Below, piece by piece: positions 36,117-45,197 of a stretch of DNA of 64,000 nucleotides. The position numbers and the translations under genes are program-made. The stretch is from Acinetobacter sp. SAAs474 (lineage in GTDB: Bacteria > Pseudomonadota > Gammaproteobacteria > Pseudomonadales > Moraxellaceae), in NCBI RefSeq assembly GCF_032823475.1, contig NZ_CP127915.1:372001-436000 (forward strand). The letters run 5' to 3'. Under the pieces are notes generated by a model. That model was given only the letters and a program-made list of their open reading frames with translations. It was not told the origin of the DNA and did no database searches. The first letter of the stretch is position 1. Every line of letters starts with the position of its first letter.

Positions 36117-37385
36117 CTATGCTTCAAGCTCATGGATAAATTTGGCTGTTTCTGGAATATCTTCCACAAAAATATTACCACCGAACTCATCACTGCTTAA
36201 ATTTAAATTTTTATAGCTAATCACTAAATAATCACTATATTTTTTGATAACTAAAGGATGCATTCCCAAACTCAAGTCTTCATGCTCTTTAAATAGTTTC
36301 ATCACATGACGATCATTCATCGCCACAATATAACGCTCATCATTTAAGTAAATATGCACCAAACCACTATTTTTGGCATAAATCGGAATTAAAAACTTAT
36401 GATTGAGTGCAATCGCATTCGGTGCATAACTTTCTAGCTTTTGAGTAATGACATTAAATACCAAGCCATGACCAAAATCATCAAGTAATAAGCTACGTGT
36501 TTCTTGTGGGACATTGACCTGCATGCCCAATTTTTTTAAATCATGCTGATCAACTTGTTTATTACTAAACAATGAATGAATTAAACTTTGTTTGAGTTTT
36601 GCATCAAAAAAATTGCTGTCGAGCTGAAAATCATTATTTTTTAAAATCTGTCCCAATGAGCGACGATGATTTGGTAATAATCCTTCAATCACCTTACGAT
36701 AATAAAATTTACTATTTTTCTTTACTTGACGAATTTTTTTATAAAAATAAGTCTCATTAAATTCACGAGTCAGAAAATCATTTAATAATTCTGAACTGGC
36801 TAAAATAGCAATCGCATCATGGCCAGTATGTGCCAAATGTAATGTTTTTACTTGAGGTAATAATTGCTTAATTTTTTCATAATGAATTCGGTCTTCCTGA
36901 TAATAAGGATCATAGACCACAATATATTCCCTAGATACAGACACATCTTGTGGGCTAATTTTCATATCTTTATTTAAATCAGCATGATAGAACATATTAT
37001 AACGCAAATCGACCACATCATTTGGATCAATTGAAAACTGTGGCACCAACGCAACCACTCGCTGTAAATCTAACAAATTAGAATATTTAATTGCGGCATA
37101 TCCGCCCATGGAGCCACCATAGCCAATACGAATTTTAAATGGGGCTAAATAATCTTGTATCGCCACCAACATATTCTTCATTGAGTATTCAGGAAACCAT
37201 GATTTTTCTTTTGGCATAATACCAATAACATTATATTGAAACTTTTCTAACGATTTTTCTGCATTAATCGATAAGCCTTTTGCACGTGTAATTAAATCAC
37301 CAAAAGAAATAATCAATTCTGTGGATGAACCTTTCAGAAAAATAGCGCGGATATGATCGTCTTCAAAAATTATGTGTTTATCCAT
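36117..37385 (-). CDS. alpha/beta-hydrolase-like protein of unknown function
   Basis: About 422 residues. The first 200 look like an alpha/beta hydrolase: a nucleophile elbow GYGGSMGGYAAIKYS near residue 90, an acidic loop (IVVYDPYYQED) and a possible catalytic histidine in HLAHTGHDAI. The remainder (from about residue 215) starts with a basic segment (KKIRQVKKNSKFYYRK) and is not recognised. No signal peptide. I chose the ATG at 37385 (MDKHIIFED) over 37403 because GGTGTGG precedes it. It may be an esterase acting on a cell-surface sugar or polymer, but no partner genes are present. Confidence 0.6.
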   Translation of the reverse strand: MDKHIIFEDDHIRAIFLKGSSTELIISFGDLITRAKGLSINAEKSLEKFQYNVIGIMPKEKSWFPEYSMKNMLVAIQDYLAPFKIRIGYGGSMGGYAAIKYSNLLDLQRVVALVPQFSIDPNDVVDLRYNMFYHADLNKDMKISPQDVSVSREYIVVYDPYYQEDRIHYEKIKQLLPQVKTLHLAHTGHDAIAILASSELLNDFLTREFNETYFYKKIRQVKKNSKFYYRKVIEGLLPNHRRSLGQILKNNDFQLDSNFFDAKLKQSLIHSLFSNKQVDQHDLKKLGMQVNVPQETRSLLLDDFGHGLVFNVITQKLESYAPNAIALNHKFLIPIYAKNSGLVHIYLNDERYIVAMNDRHVMKLFKEHEDLSLGMHPLVIKKYSDYLVISYKNLNLSSDEFGGNIFVEDIPETAKFIHELEA

Positions 37386-37505
37386 TTCCACACCAGAGCG
37401 CATGCGCTGAGTTAATATGATAATTTAACAAATCAGTCATAGGATCATGACCAAAAAATGATTATGTTATTTTATAGATACACAACAGATTAAAAATCGC
37501 AAAAT

Positions 37506-38279
37506 ATGACACAATCTTTACATCCGAGTGCACAAAAAGGTTTTAGTTTAGCGGCTGAACGTTATCAACAAGCACGTCCTCACTATCCTGAAAATATTAC
37601 CTACTGGCTCAAAAACCACTTACAGCTCACACCCAATCATATCATTCTTGACTTAGGCTCAGGAACAGGCAAATTTTTACCTTATCTACAACAAATTACA
37701 TCTCATATTATTGCCATTGAACCGATTTCAGCAATGTTAGAACAACTGAAAATCAGTTATCCGCACATTCAAACGCAACAAGCTTATAGTCATCAGCTAC
37801 CATTTTCAAATGAATTTGCTGATGCGATTACCTGCGCCCAATCCTTTCACTGGTTTGCTCAGCCTGAAACACTAACGGAGTTATATCGTGTATTAAAACC
37901 CAATGCACAGTTGATCCTCATCTGGAATCAACGCGATATTGATATTGCTTGGGTTAAACAACTTGATGATGTACTACAAACACTTGAATCAGATACACCA
38001 CGTTATCATAGCCATCAATGGAAGAAGGTATTTGAGCAACAAACACAATTTAAGCCAATAGCTGAAACGACTTTTTCTTTATCTCATCATGGTACTGTAG
38101 AACAAGTGGTCTTGCAGCGTTTATTATCTACCAGCTTTATTGCCGCTTTACCCCATGCAGAGCAAAATAAATTAAAACAACAGTTTGCAGATATTGTTTA
38201 TACACATACAGGCAAGACTGCACAAGATGAAATTGATTTCCCTTACACCACGCATGTCTATGCATTTCAAAAAATATAA
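37506..38279 (+). CDS. class I SAM-dependent methyltransferase
   Basis: A 257-residue methyltransferase. Motif I is LDLGSGTGKFLPYL, followed by the acidic residue ending beta-2 (AIEPISAML), the DAITCAQSFHWF segment and LYRVLKPNAQLILIWNQRD. This matches the UbiE/Coq5-like, methyltransf_11 group often annotated as YafE-like or small-molecule methyltransferases. Substrate unknown. The ATG lacks a clear ribosome site. It is followed after 20 bases by a lipoprotein gene on the same strand. Confidence 0.85.
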   Translation: MTQSLHPSAQKGFSLAAERYQQARPHYPENITYWLKNHLQLTPNHIILDLGSGTGKFLPYLQQITSHIIAIEPISAMLEQLKISYPHIQTQQAYSHQLPFSNEFADAITCAQSFHWFAQPETLTELYRVLKPNAQLILIWNQRDIDIAWVKQLDDVLQTLESDTPRYHSHQWKKVFEQQTQFKPIAETTFSLSHHGTVEQVVLQRLLSTSFIAALPHAEQNKLKQQFADIVYTHTGKTAQDEIDFPYTTHVYAFQKI

Positions 38280-38299
38280 AATCGCTTGGAGGATCGCTG

Positions 38300-38869
38300 A
38301 TGTTAAATTTACGCACTGGTATAATACTCATTACCCTGATTAGCACCACATTATTGCTGAGCGCATGCCAACAAAAAAATACTGAACAGGCCAATGAAAT
38401 GACGCCTGAAGATCAAGTTATGCAGGAAATAAGTTCTGAGCAAATTCGTAATTTTAGTAAAACCAGCAATGACGTACATGATATTCAACAATTAATTGAC
38501 TATGATCATCGTTATAGCACCATGACCGAAGAACTTGAAAATGAACTCAATCAAATGCAAAAAAATGGTTCTTTAACTGCCGATTTTGCCTACAACCGTA
38601 AACGCGATAATATTTTATCTGCATTACAGATGCTCAAACAACTCGATTTAAAAACTCAACAGGGGCACTACATCCAAGGTCTATTATCGCGTTACTGGGA
38701 ACAACAATCACAATGGATTGAAGCACATAAGACACAAGCCAATCAGGATACTCAAGTAACGGACAATAGTTTACAAAGCGCACAGGATTTTCTTCAGGCA
38801 CAGGAACAACTCGAATACTGGCGTGATCAATATCCCGAATTAGAACCTGCGCATCAAAAAGCATCATAA
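38300..38869 (+). CDS. lipoprotein of unknown function, helical
   Basis: A 189-residue protein with lipobox LLSAC at about residue 23, then a Gln/Glu-rich mature part that is predicted by pattern to be mostly alpha-helical (LIDYDHRYSTMTEELENELNQMQ, ILSALQMLKQLDLKTQQ). I do not recognise a family. GGAGG stands 7 bases before the ATG. Probably cotranscribed with the methyltransferase upstream. Confidence 0.75.
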   Translation: MLNLRTGIILITLISTTLLLSACQQKNTEQANEMTPEDQVMQEISSEQIRNFSKTSNDVHDIQQLIDYDHRYSTMTEELENELNQMQKNGSLTADFAYNRKRDNILSALQMLKQLDLKTQQGHYIQGLLSRYWEQQSQWIEAHKTQANQDTQVTDNSLQSAQDFLQAQEQLEYWRDQYPELEPAHQKAS

Positions 38870-38880
38870 TGCTTCTTTTT
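38857..38880 (+). terminator. terminator overlapping the end of the lipoprotein gene
   Basis: AAGCAT/ATGCTT stem with a four-base loop and a T-run, straddling the lipoprotein stop codon and abutting the convergent gene. The stem is short. Confidence 0.5.
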
Positions 38881-39295
38881 ACTGGTTAGGAAAAGTCTCA
38901 TATTGGGGAAGATCATCATGAATTTCATCCCACTGTGCTTTTGACGCCACAAAAATATGCTGCGTGGGTTTTTCAGTCAATGGGGTATCCAAACTACCAA
39001 TACGCAAACGATAAACGTCAGGATCATGCGCTTTAATACTGATGAGCGGTGAACCACATTCACGACAGAAACATCGTTCAGTTGTCGCTGTAGATTTAAA
39101 TTTTTTTAGATATGCCTCACCTTGAGTCCATTGAAATGCTGCTTTGGCAACGGGTGCATTCGTGGCAAATGCTGTGCCATTGGCTTTACGACATCGTTGA
39201 CAATGGCACTGAATAATAGGGCCAATTTCACCACAGATTTGATAATGAATAGCACCACATAAGCAACTCCCTGTATAAATTTTATTTTTGTCCAT
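38879..39295 (-). CDS. GFA-family (glutathione-dependent formaldehyde-activating-like) protein
   Basis: A 138-residue zinc-binding protein of the GFA/CENP-V family. Zinc ligands appear in GSCLCGAIHYQICG, then IIQCHCQRCRKANG (CxC..C) and CFCRECGSPLIS. Most bacterial members are of unknown function; the formaldehyde-glutathione role is shown only for a few, so the name is a family label. Monocistronic. Confidence 0.88.
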   Translation of the reverse strand: MDKNKIYTGSCLCGAIHYQICGEIGPIIQCHCQRCRKANGTAFATNAPVAKAAFQWTQGEAYLKKFKSTATTERCFCRECGSPLISIKAHDPDVYRLRIGSLDTPLTEKPTQHIFVASKAQWDEIHDDLPQYETFPNQ

Positions 39296-39364
39296 GATTA
39301 TCTCACTGTGTGATTAATGCTTAATCATAGTATAAGCGGAAAAAATCCAAATCGTTGCAGAAAA

Positions 39365-40558
39365 TCAAGTTAAAAACTGATGTACACCCTGTGCTGCCGC
39401 ACGTCCTGTCGCAAAACACGCTGTTAATAAATATCCCCCAGTTGGTGCATCCCAATCTAACATTTCACCACACAAAAACACGGCTGGATGGGTTTTAAGT
39501 TGTAATTGTGTCGTTAAGCTGTCACGGCGAACACCACCTGCACAACTGATCGCTTCTTCGATGGGTCGAAAACTCTCTATATCAACGCAAAGATTTTTAA
39601 TTTGAGTCGCCAACTGTAAAGGCTGATGCCATAATGGTTTAGGAACCAATTCACGGACCAAACTTGCTTTAGCCACATCTAATCCCGCTTTACGCCATAC
39701 ATTACTCAGTGAATGTTTTTTATGAGGTTGTAGTTTCTGTTGTAACTGTTGCACACTCTGATCAGGCAATAAATCGAGATATAACTGCATCTTTTGCTGT
39801 TGCTGATATTGCTGACGTAGGGCTCGACCATATTTATAAATCAAACCACTCTCTAAACCATAATGGGTAATGACCACATCACCGACTGTGGCAATCGAAT
39901 CCTCTACCCAAACCGCAACTCGTTTGAGCGGTTGCCCCCATATGGGCTGCATAAATGATGACCAGCGGCGCTGTACGCCAACATTACTGGCCTGAAAAGG
40001 ATTGATCTCTTTTGGATTTAACCAAGCTTGCCAGTGACCATCACTCCCCAATTGTGGCCAAGAGACTGCTCCACATGCCAAAATAATGGCATCAAATGGC
40101 AATTGTTGGCAATCTTGCGTTGTTAAATTACAGACGGTTAATTGTTGCTGAGTGAGATCCATGACCTGATGGCGATAATAAAATTTTACCTGAGCATTCA
40201 GCAAACGCTTTAACCATGCCCGTAACAAAGGTGCGGCTTTCATTTCAACGGGGAAAATACGACCTGAAGAACCGATATAAGATGCAATACCAAGATCTTG
40301 CATCCATGCTTGAATCCACGCAGCATCGTATTGCTTAATCCAAGGTTGCAGCCAATCGACTTGATCATAGCGCTGTATAAACTGTGCAATCGGTTCAGCA
40401 TGTGAAATATTTAAGCCGGTTTTACCTGCCATTAAAAACTTACGTGCAGCAGATGGTTTTTGCTCAAAAACATGAATTTCATAATCATATTGGCTTAAAT
40501 AATCTGCAGCCATTAATCCAGCAGGTCCAGCACCAACAATTGCAATTCGTTTGGCCAT
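39365..40558 (-). CDS. HI0933/YhiN-family flavoprotein (TIGR03862-like)
   Basis: A 397-residue FAD-binding protein. The N-terminal dinucleotide motif is AIVGAGPAGLMAA, followed by MAGKTGLNISHAEP, and the C-terminal FAD contact is AVFLCGEMLDWDAPTGGYLLTACFATGRAA, which is characteristic of the HI0933 family. Function is unknown. It starts 4 bases after the trmB stop and is almost certainly cotranscribed. Confidence 0.88.
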   Translation of the reverse strand: MAKRIAIVGAGPAGLMAADYLSQYDYEIHVFEQKPSAARKFLMAGKTGLNISHAEPIAQFIQRYDQVDWLQPWIKQYDAAWIQAWMQDLGIASYIGSSGRIFPVEMKAAPLLRAWLKRLLNAQVKFYYRHQVMDLTQQQLTVCNLTTQDCQQLPFDAIILACGAVSWPQLGSDGHWQAWLNPKEINPFQASNVGVQRRWSSFMQPIWGQPLKRVAVWVEDSIATVGDVVITHYGLESGLIYKYGRALRQQYQQQQKMQLYLDLLPDQSVQQLQQKLQPHKKHSLSNVWRKAGLDVAKASLVRELVPKPLWHQPLQLATQIKNLCVDIESFRPIEEAISCAGGVRRDSLTTQLQLKTHPAVFLCGEMLDWDAPTGGYLLTACFATGRAAAQGVHQFLT

Positions 40559-40562
40559 GAGA

Positions 40563-41201
40563 TTAATCTACCTGAACAGGATTTTGTCCCAATAAAGGTG
40601 CAAAATCATCAAAGCGTGTCCGATATGCTTCTGGCTTGGTGATTTGTAATTGTTGACATAATTCACCGCGCTCTAAATATTTAATTTCGAAATGTGTCCG
40701 TGTTGATGTCGATGGAACAACTTCCTTCACAAAAGGCAAATGCCAGACATGGTTTAATTGTTGTTCTGCTTCTGCAATATAGTCAGGAATATTACTGGCT
40801 AAGGTAATTTGTCCTCCCACATTTAAACGCGATAATAAAAATTCAAAAAATGGCATATTTAACCAGCGCTGTGCTGGATTATGTGGCTCTGGATTCGGAT
40901 ATAAAATAAAGAACTGCTCGACTTGTCTAGGATATAAGGCATGGACTGACCAAGCGATTGCATCTGCATGGACAATAGACAAGTTACTTTGACCCTCTAA
41001 TCCATGTTGCTTTTGCATAGCCAAAAATTTTTCTCGTGTGCGTTCAATCGCAATCAGCTGATGTTCTGGATGTTGACGACTATACGCTAATGCATGTTTT
41101 CCTTTACCTGCGCCAATTTCGACCCATACAGGCTCATGGCGAATCACATTAAAATCACGAGGGGCATGCATACGATGCGCTTGAAATTGACGAATAGACA
41201 T
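40563..41201 (-). CDS. trmB: tRNA (guanosine(46)-N7)-methyltransferase
   Basis: Methylates G46 in the variable loop of many tRNAs. It has 212 residues. SAM motif I is WVEIGAGKGKHALAYS, and the family signature FILYPNPEPHNPAQRW (acidic/aromatic tRNA site) and STSTRTHFEIKYLERG are present. First gene of a two-gene unit with the flavoprotein, divergent from yacG. Confidence 0.93.
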   Translation of the reverse strand: MSIRQFQAHRMHAPRDFNVIRHEPVWVEIGAGKGKHALAYSRQHPEHQLIAIERTREKFLAMQKQHGLEGQSNLSIVHADAIAWSVHALYPRQVEQFFILYPNPEPHNPAQRWLNMPFFEFLLSRLNVGGQITLASNIPDYIAEAEQQLNHVWHLPFVKEVVPSTSTRTHFEIKYLERGELCQQLQITKPEAYRTRFDDFAPLLGQNPVQVD

Positions 41202-41293
41202 AATCAGATCAAACTAATGAAAAACGCCACAAGTCTAACAAGAGTGGCATCATTTATCTAACGCTATGATGATTTTTCATTGGAGTATTTAAT

Positions 41294-41479
41294 ATGTCAA
41301 CCCAACTCAACTGCCCTCGCTGTGGAAAACTGACCACTTGGCAAGACAATGACTATCGTCCATTTTGTTCAGAACGTTGTAAATTAATTGATCTCGGTGC
41401 TTGGGCCAATGAAGACTATAAACTTCCAACCCAAGATGCACCACAAGCCGAAGGCTGTCGTGAAGAAAATCAATTTTAA
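41294..41479 (+). CDS. yacG: DNA gyrase inhibitor YacG, zinc-binding
   Basis: A 61-residue protein with the YacG zinc finger: CPRCGK, then FCSERCKLIDLGAWANEDYKLP. YacG binds GyrB and inhibits gyrase in E. coli. GGAG lies 8 bases before the ATG. Confidence 0.93.
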   Translation: MSTQLNCPRCGKLTTWQDNDYRPFCSERCKLIDLGAWANEDYKLPTQDAPQAEGCREENQF

Positions 41480-41629
41480 ATTGAGCTCAAATGATCCCGT
41501 ATGAATATAGGATGGTAACAATACCTATTTAACTGGATTTCCACAGCACTTGCTGCTGTAAAAAAATCAGTACTCATTGTTTAAAAATCATATAAATACT
41601 GGACAGATAATTTAAACCCGATCTTCAAC

Positions 41630-42274
41630 TTAGCCTGCTGTTGCTGCCACAAAAGGATTATGTTGCTTTTCAAAACCAATGGTACTTACAGGACCATGTC
41701 CTGAAATAAATTGTGTTTCGTCAGGTAGGCTAAAACATTCACGTTGGATAGAATCTAACAGTTGTTGATGATCGCCACGTGGAAAATCAGTACGGCCTAT
41801 CGAGCCTTTAAATAATACGTCCCCTGTCCATAACAAGCCATGTCCGTCATGATAAAACATGACATGTCCTGGCGTATGTCCTGGTGCAAAACGGACCTGA
41901 AAATGCTCATTTCCTAATTTTAATATTTCTCCACCTTCAAGCCATTGGTCTACTTCTACTTTTTCTGGAATGGGAAATCCATAACGTGCAGAGACCTCCT
42001 GAATCATATCTAACCAGAAAGCATCCTCTTTATGAGGACCAATCACAGGTACCTGCCATTCTTGTTTTAATGCACCTACTGCACCAGCATGATCTAAATG
42101 ACCATGTGTAAGCCATAATGCTGTCACCTTAAGCCCCAAAGCCTCAACTTCTGCTTTTAATTTTTCAGGTTCACCACCTGCATCAATTAAAATGGCCTCT
42201 TTCGTATCTGAATCCCAAACAATCGAACAGTTTTGCTGAAATGCCGTCACAGGCACAATTTTCACATGTAACAT
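41630..42274 (-). CDS. MBL-fold metallo-hydrolase, YcbL/GloB-like
   Basis: A 214-residue metallo-beta-lactamase-fold hydrolase. Metal motifs are THGHLDHAG (HxHxDH), the PGHTPGHVMF histidine, the bridging aspartate in WTGDVLFKGSIGR and the last histidine in ISGHGPVSTIG. Length and motifs match the YcbL group of type II glyoxalase-like enzymes. It lies 18 bases after hemH on the same strand. Confidence 0.88.
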   Translation of the reverse strand: MLHVKIVPVTAFQQNCSIVWDSDTKEAILIDAGGEPEKLKAEVEALGLKVTALWLTHGHLDHAGAVGALKQEWQVPVIGPHKEDAFWLDMIQEVSARYGFPIPEKVEVDQWLEGGEILKLGNEHFQVRFAPGHTPGHVMFYHDGHGLLWTGDVLFKGSIGRTDFPRGDHQQLLDSIQRECFSLPDETQFISGHGPVSTIGFEKQHNPFVAATAG

Positions 42275-42292
42275 CTGAATACCTCAAGGCAA

Positions 42293-43306
42293 TCAATGGG
42301 CTAAAGTCTGTTTTAAGCTATCAAGGTTTGCTTGTAGCAAGGTTGTCAATAACTGTAAGTGGTCATCACGCGTATTTAATGCCGGAATATAAGCATAGTG
42401 TTGCCCACCCGCAGCTTTAAATGTTTCTTCATTTTGAATGGCCAATTCTTCCAGTGTTTCCAAACAATCTGCAGAAAATGCGGGACTCATAATCTGCACA
42501 GATTGTACCCCTTGTTGTCCCCATTCTGTTAATAATACATCGGTATATGGCTTGACCCATTCCTGTTTACCAAAACGCGACTGAAAACTAATCGCCCACT
42601 CATGTGCCTGCAAACCTAATGCTTCAGCCACCAAATTTGCGGTTTGACGGCAACGGTCAGCATAGGGATCGCCTTTATCAGCATAAGGTTGAGGAATACC
42701 ATGAAATGACATTAAGAGTTTTTCAGCTGGACCATATTGCTTTTGATAATCGCGCACACTTTGTACTAAAGCTTGGATGAATAAAGGATGTTGATAATAA
42801 TCGCGGATAATCGTTAAGCCCGGTAAATTACGTTGCAGCGGAATCCATCGTGCAATCGCATCATAGAGCGGTGCTGTTGATGTGGCAGAATATTGAGGAA
42901 ATAATGGCAATACAATCAAATGATCCTGTGGATTTGTTTGACAGTTTTTTAAGACCTGATCAATCCCTGGACGACCATAGCTCATGGCTGGGACAATATT
43001 GAGATCAAACTCAGGATTGTGTTGCAATAACTGCTGTGCAACACCGTCCACTTGCTGCAATAAGATTTCTCGCATCGGTGAATCTTGCTTCCATACCATT
43101 TGATAAGCATGTGCAACACGTTTCGGCCGAAAAGGCAAAATAAACAGTCTTAAAATAATTTGCCAAATCGGTTTTGGAATCTCGATGACACGTTGATCAG
43201 ACAAAAATTGCTTCAGAAAACGACGCACTGCAGCTGCAGTGGGTTCATCTGGCGTGCCTAAATTTGCAAGAATAATCGTGACTTTAGGTTTAACCATCGT
43301 AGCCAT
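42293..43306 (-). CDS. hemH: ferrochelatase
   Basis: Inserts Fe2+ into protoporphyrin IX, the last step of haem synthesis. It has 337 residues from the ATG at 43306 ([10 protein letters not shown]), which follows AGAGGG; the ORF could start 8 codons earlier without a site. Key segments are [12 protein letters not shown] at the start, the metal-binding histidine in [11 protein letters not shown], and the acidic site [14 protein letters not shown] near the end. Probably cotranscribed with the MBL hydrolase. Confidence 0.95.
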   Translation of the reverse strand: MATMVKPKVTIILANLGTPDEPTAAAVRRFLKQFLSDQRVIEIPKPIWQIILRLFILPFRPKRVAHAYQMVWKQDSPMREILLQQVDGVAQQLLQHNPEFDLNIVPAMSYGRPGIDQVLKNCQTNPQDHLIVLPLFPQYSATSTAPLYDAIARWIPLQRNLPGLTIIRDYYQHPLFIQALVQSVRDYQKQYGPAEKLLMSFHGIPQPYADKGDPYADRCRQTANLVAEALGLQAHEWAISFQSRFGKQEWVKPYTDVLLTEWGQQGVQSVQIMSPAFSADCLETLEELAIQNEETFKAAGGQHYAYIPALNTRDDHLQLLTTLLQANLDSLKQTLAH

Positions 43307-43470
43307 TAAGCCCTCTAAAAATTTGACCAAACACTTTACTTTAACAGTATTTTTGGCTTTATCAAACGAATAAACAGCTAGATCTATTCAGCCCACTCAA
43401 AGCATGTTCGACTCAAATCCTTTGATCAATCCGATATCGACTTAACGCAATTTGACTGCAATGATTATGT

Positions 43471-44349
43471 CTAGATCACTTGATCTTGTAAATTGGTCAC
43501 TCGCCAAGAAATATCATTTGGAATCATACGTGCCAAGACGGGATATAAATGATCTGCATTATTGCCACTTAGATAACAGTGAATCTGTACACCTACAGGA
43601 CGTCGATGTTCAAAAAGTAGTTTATTTTTACTTAAAATACGTGCAGTCTGGCGTGCCACGGCCACACCAGAATCAATTAAGGTCAATTGCTTAGCAAATA
43701 AACTTTCGATTGCTGGTTTTAAAAATGGATAATGGGTGCACCCTAACACAAGATAATCCGCATGCTGGTCGAGCGCTGGTTGTAAAATATCGCTTAATGT
43801 CTGTAAACATTGTGGTTGCATTTGTTGTCCAGCCTCCACAAAAGGAACCAAGTCTAAACATGCAATCTGTAACACATTGACGTGTAAAGGTTGGGCAAAA
43901 CGCTGCATAACATCTTGAATCAATTGCCCACGAAATGTTGCTGGTGTTGCCAATACCGCGACAGTCTTGGTTTTAGTTTGTAACACAGCCGGTTTTAATG
44001 CGGGAACCAGCCCAATAATCGGAAAATCATCACCATAGTGTGCACGTAAATACTCTAGGCTAAATGCAGATGCGGTATTACATGCCACTACAGCAATTTT
44101 ACATCCCTGACGATATAACCATTCAATCGCATGTGCTGTTAATTCCCGAATATCTTGATCATCTCGTGGTCCATAAGGAACATTCGCCGTATCCGCATAA
44201 TAGAGAATCTGTTCATTCGGTAAATAACGGGCAATTTCAATTGCAATCGATGAACCACCAATGCCAGAATCAAAAATTCCAATAGGTGCAGCTGAATGTG
44301 CTTTTGGCATAGCTTGATTTAAAGGCGCGATGGGATGAATGGCTTTCAT
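43471..44349 (-). CDS. murI: glutamate racemase
   Basis: Makes D-glutamate for peptidoglycan. The motifs are GIFDSGIGGSS, the catalytic cysteine C90 in VVACNTASAF and the second one in LGCTHYPFLKP. I chose the ATG at 44349 (MKAIHPIAP, 292 aa), preceded by GAGA; a later ATG (MPKAHSAAP at 44310) is possible, and the ORF extends to 44421 without support. It lies 50 bases after the DUF1285 gene. Confidence 0.93.
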   Translation of the reverse strand: MKAIHPIAPLNQAMPKAHSAAPIGIFDSGIGGSSIAIEIARYLPNEQILYYADTANVPYGPRDDQDIRELTAHAIEWLYRQGCKIAVVACNTASAFSLEYLRAHYGDDFPIIGLVPALKPAVLQTKTKTVAVLATPATFRGQLIQDVMQRFAQPLHVNVLQIACLDLVPFVEAGQQMQPQCLQTLSDILQPALDQHADYLVLGCTHYPFLKPAIESLFAKQLTLIDSGVAVARQTARILSKNKLLFEHRRPVGVQIHCYLSGNNADHLYPVLARMIPNDISWRVTNLQDQVI

Positions 44350-44399
44350 AAATCTCAATGAAGAAAGAATAGTCAAAAATAATTGCTCAAGCTTAAACC

Positions 44400-45011
44400 T
44401 CAAGTGCCTAATTGCAAGCAAAAATCTCCACTTTGTAACATTAAAATGGTGTCACCTTGCTCATTTTCAATCAACTGTCCCATTTCAACCAAATGGAAAA
44501 ATGCCGCACGCTGAATCAGCGCATTCAAACCAAAGCGAACATAGATATAGGGTCTTGATTCACCTTCATAATCACGCATAAAAATAGGATGATCTGTATC
44601 CATGATAATCATATCTTGTGTCGTGGTGGTCAACTGGATATAACTGTGCTGGCCAATTTGGATCTGATCAACTTGATTAACAAATAAGGCTTCATCTTCG
44701 ACCTCAATTTCAATTTGTTCAGCAGGCGTTTTTAAATAAAAGCGATCATCTTGTTTGTAAAGTACACTGGCAAATAAATCAATTAATGCTTGACGTTTGA
44801 TTTTTTGTCCTTCATGCCACCATTCGCCATTGGCTAAAATTTTTAAATCCATTGCACCACAATGTGGTGGATGCCACTGATCTAAAGGAGGAATTGACTT
44901 TTTATGACCGGCCTGTACATCTTTTAAGTATTGTGCAATGTCCATTAAATTTTTATCATCCAAAGACGTTGCATTTTTTAACGATTTTGGTGAATTATTT
45001 TGAATTACCAT
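44400..45011 (-). CDS. DUF1285 family protein
   Basis: A 203-residue protein matching the DUF1285 pattern: PPLDQWHPPHCGAMDLKIL, NGEWWHEGQKIKRQALIDLFASVL, then KTPAEQIEIEVEDEALF. Function is unknown. It is upstream of murI on the same strand and divergent from the ETF-ubiquinone oxidoreductase gene. Confidence 0.88.
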   Translation of the reverse strand: MVIQNNSPKSLKNATSLDDKNLMDIAQYLKDVQAGHKKSIPPLDQWHPPHCGAMDLKILANGEWWHEGQKIKRQALIDLFASVLYKQDDRFYLKTPAEQIEIEVEDEALFVNQVDQIQIGQHSYIQLTTTTQDMIIMDTDHPIFMRDYEGESRPYIYVRFGLNALIQRAAFFHLVEMGQLIENEQGDTILMLQSGDFCLQLGT

Positions 45012-45197
45012 AACTTAATGCTCTGATGATGTAAAATAATCGAGTTCAAGCAATTGGCGAGAACACGGTTTAAAACTATACTACCCCACAAGATAAAAGG
45101 CGCATAACAAATTTGCGTCTAGAATTTGCAGAACACTCATGGCAGCACCGCTTTTTAGTCTGCGGATGCCACCTTCGTTACGTATGAGGAGTCTTAA

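Noticed and set aside
38879..39295. Formaldehyde detoxification operon
   Set aside because: The GFA-family gene stands alone with no alcohol dehydrogenase or esterase partner, so the pathway is not supported.
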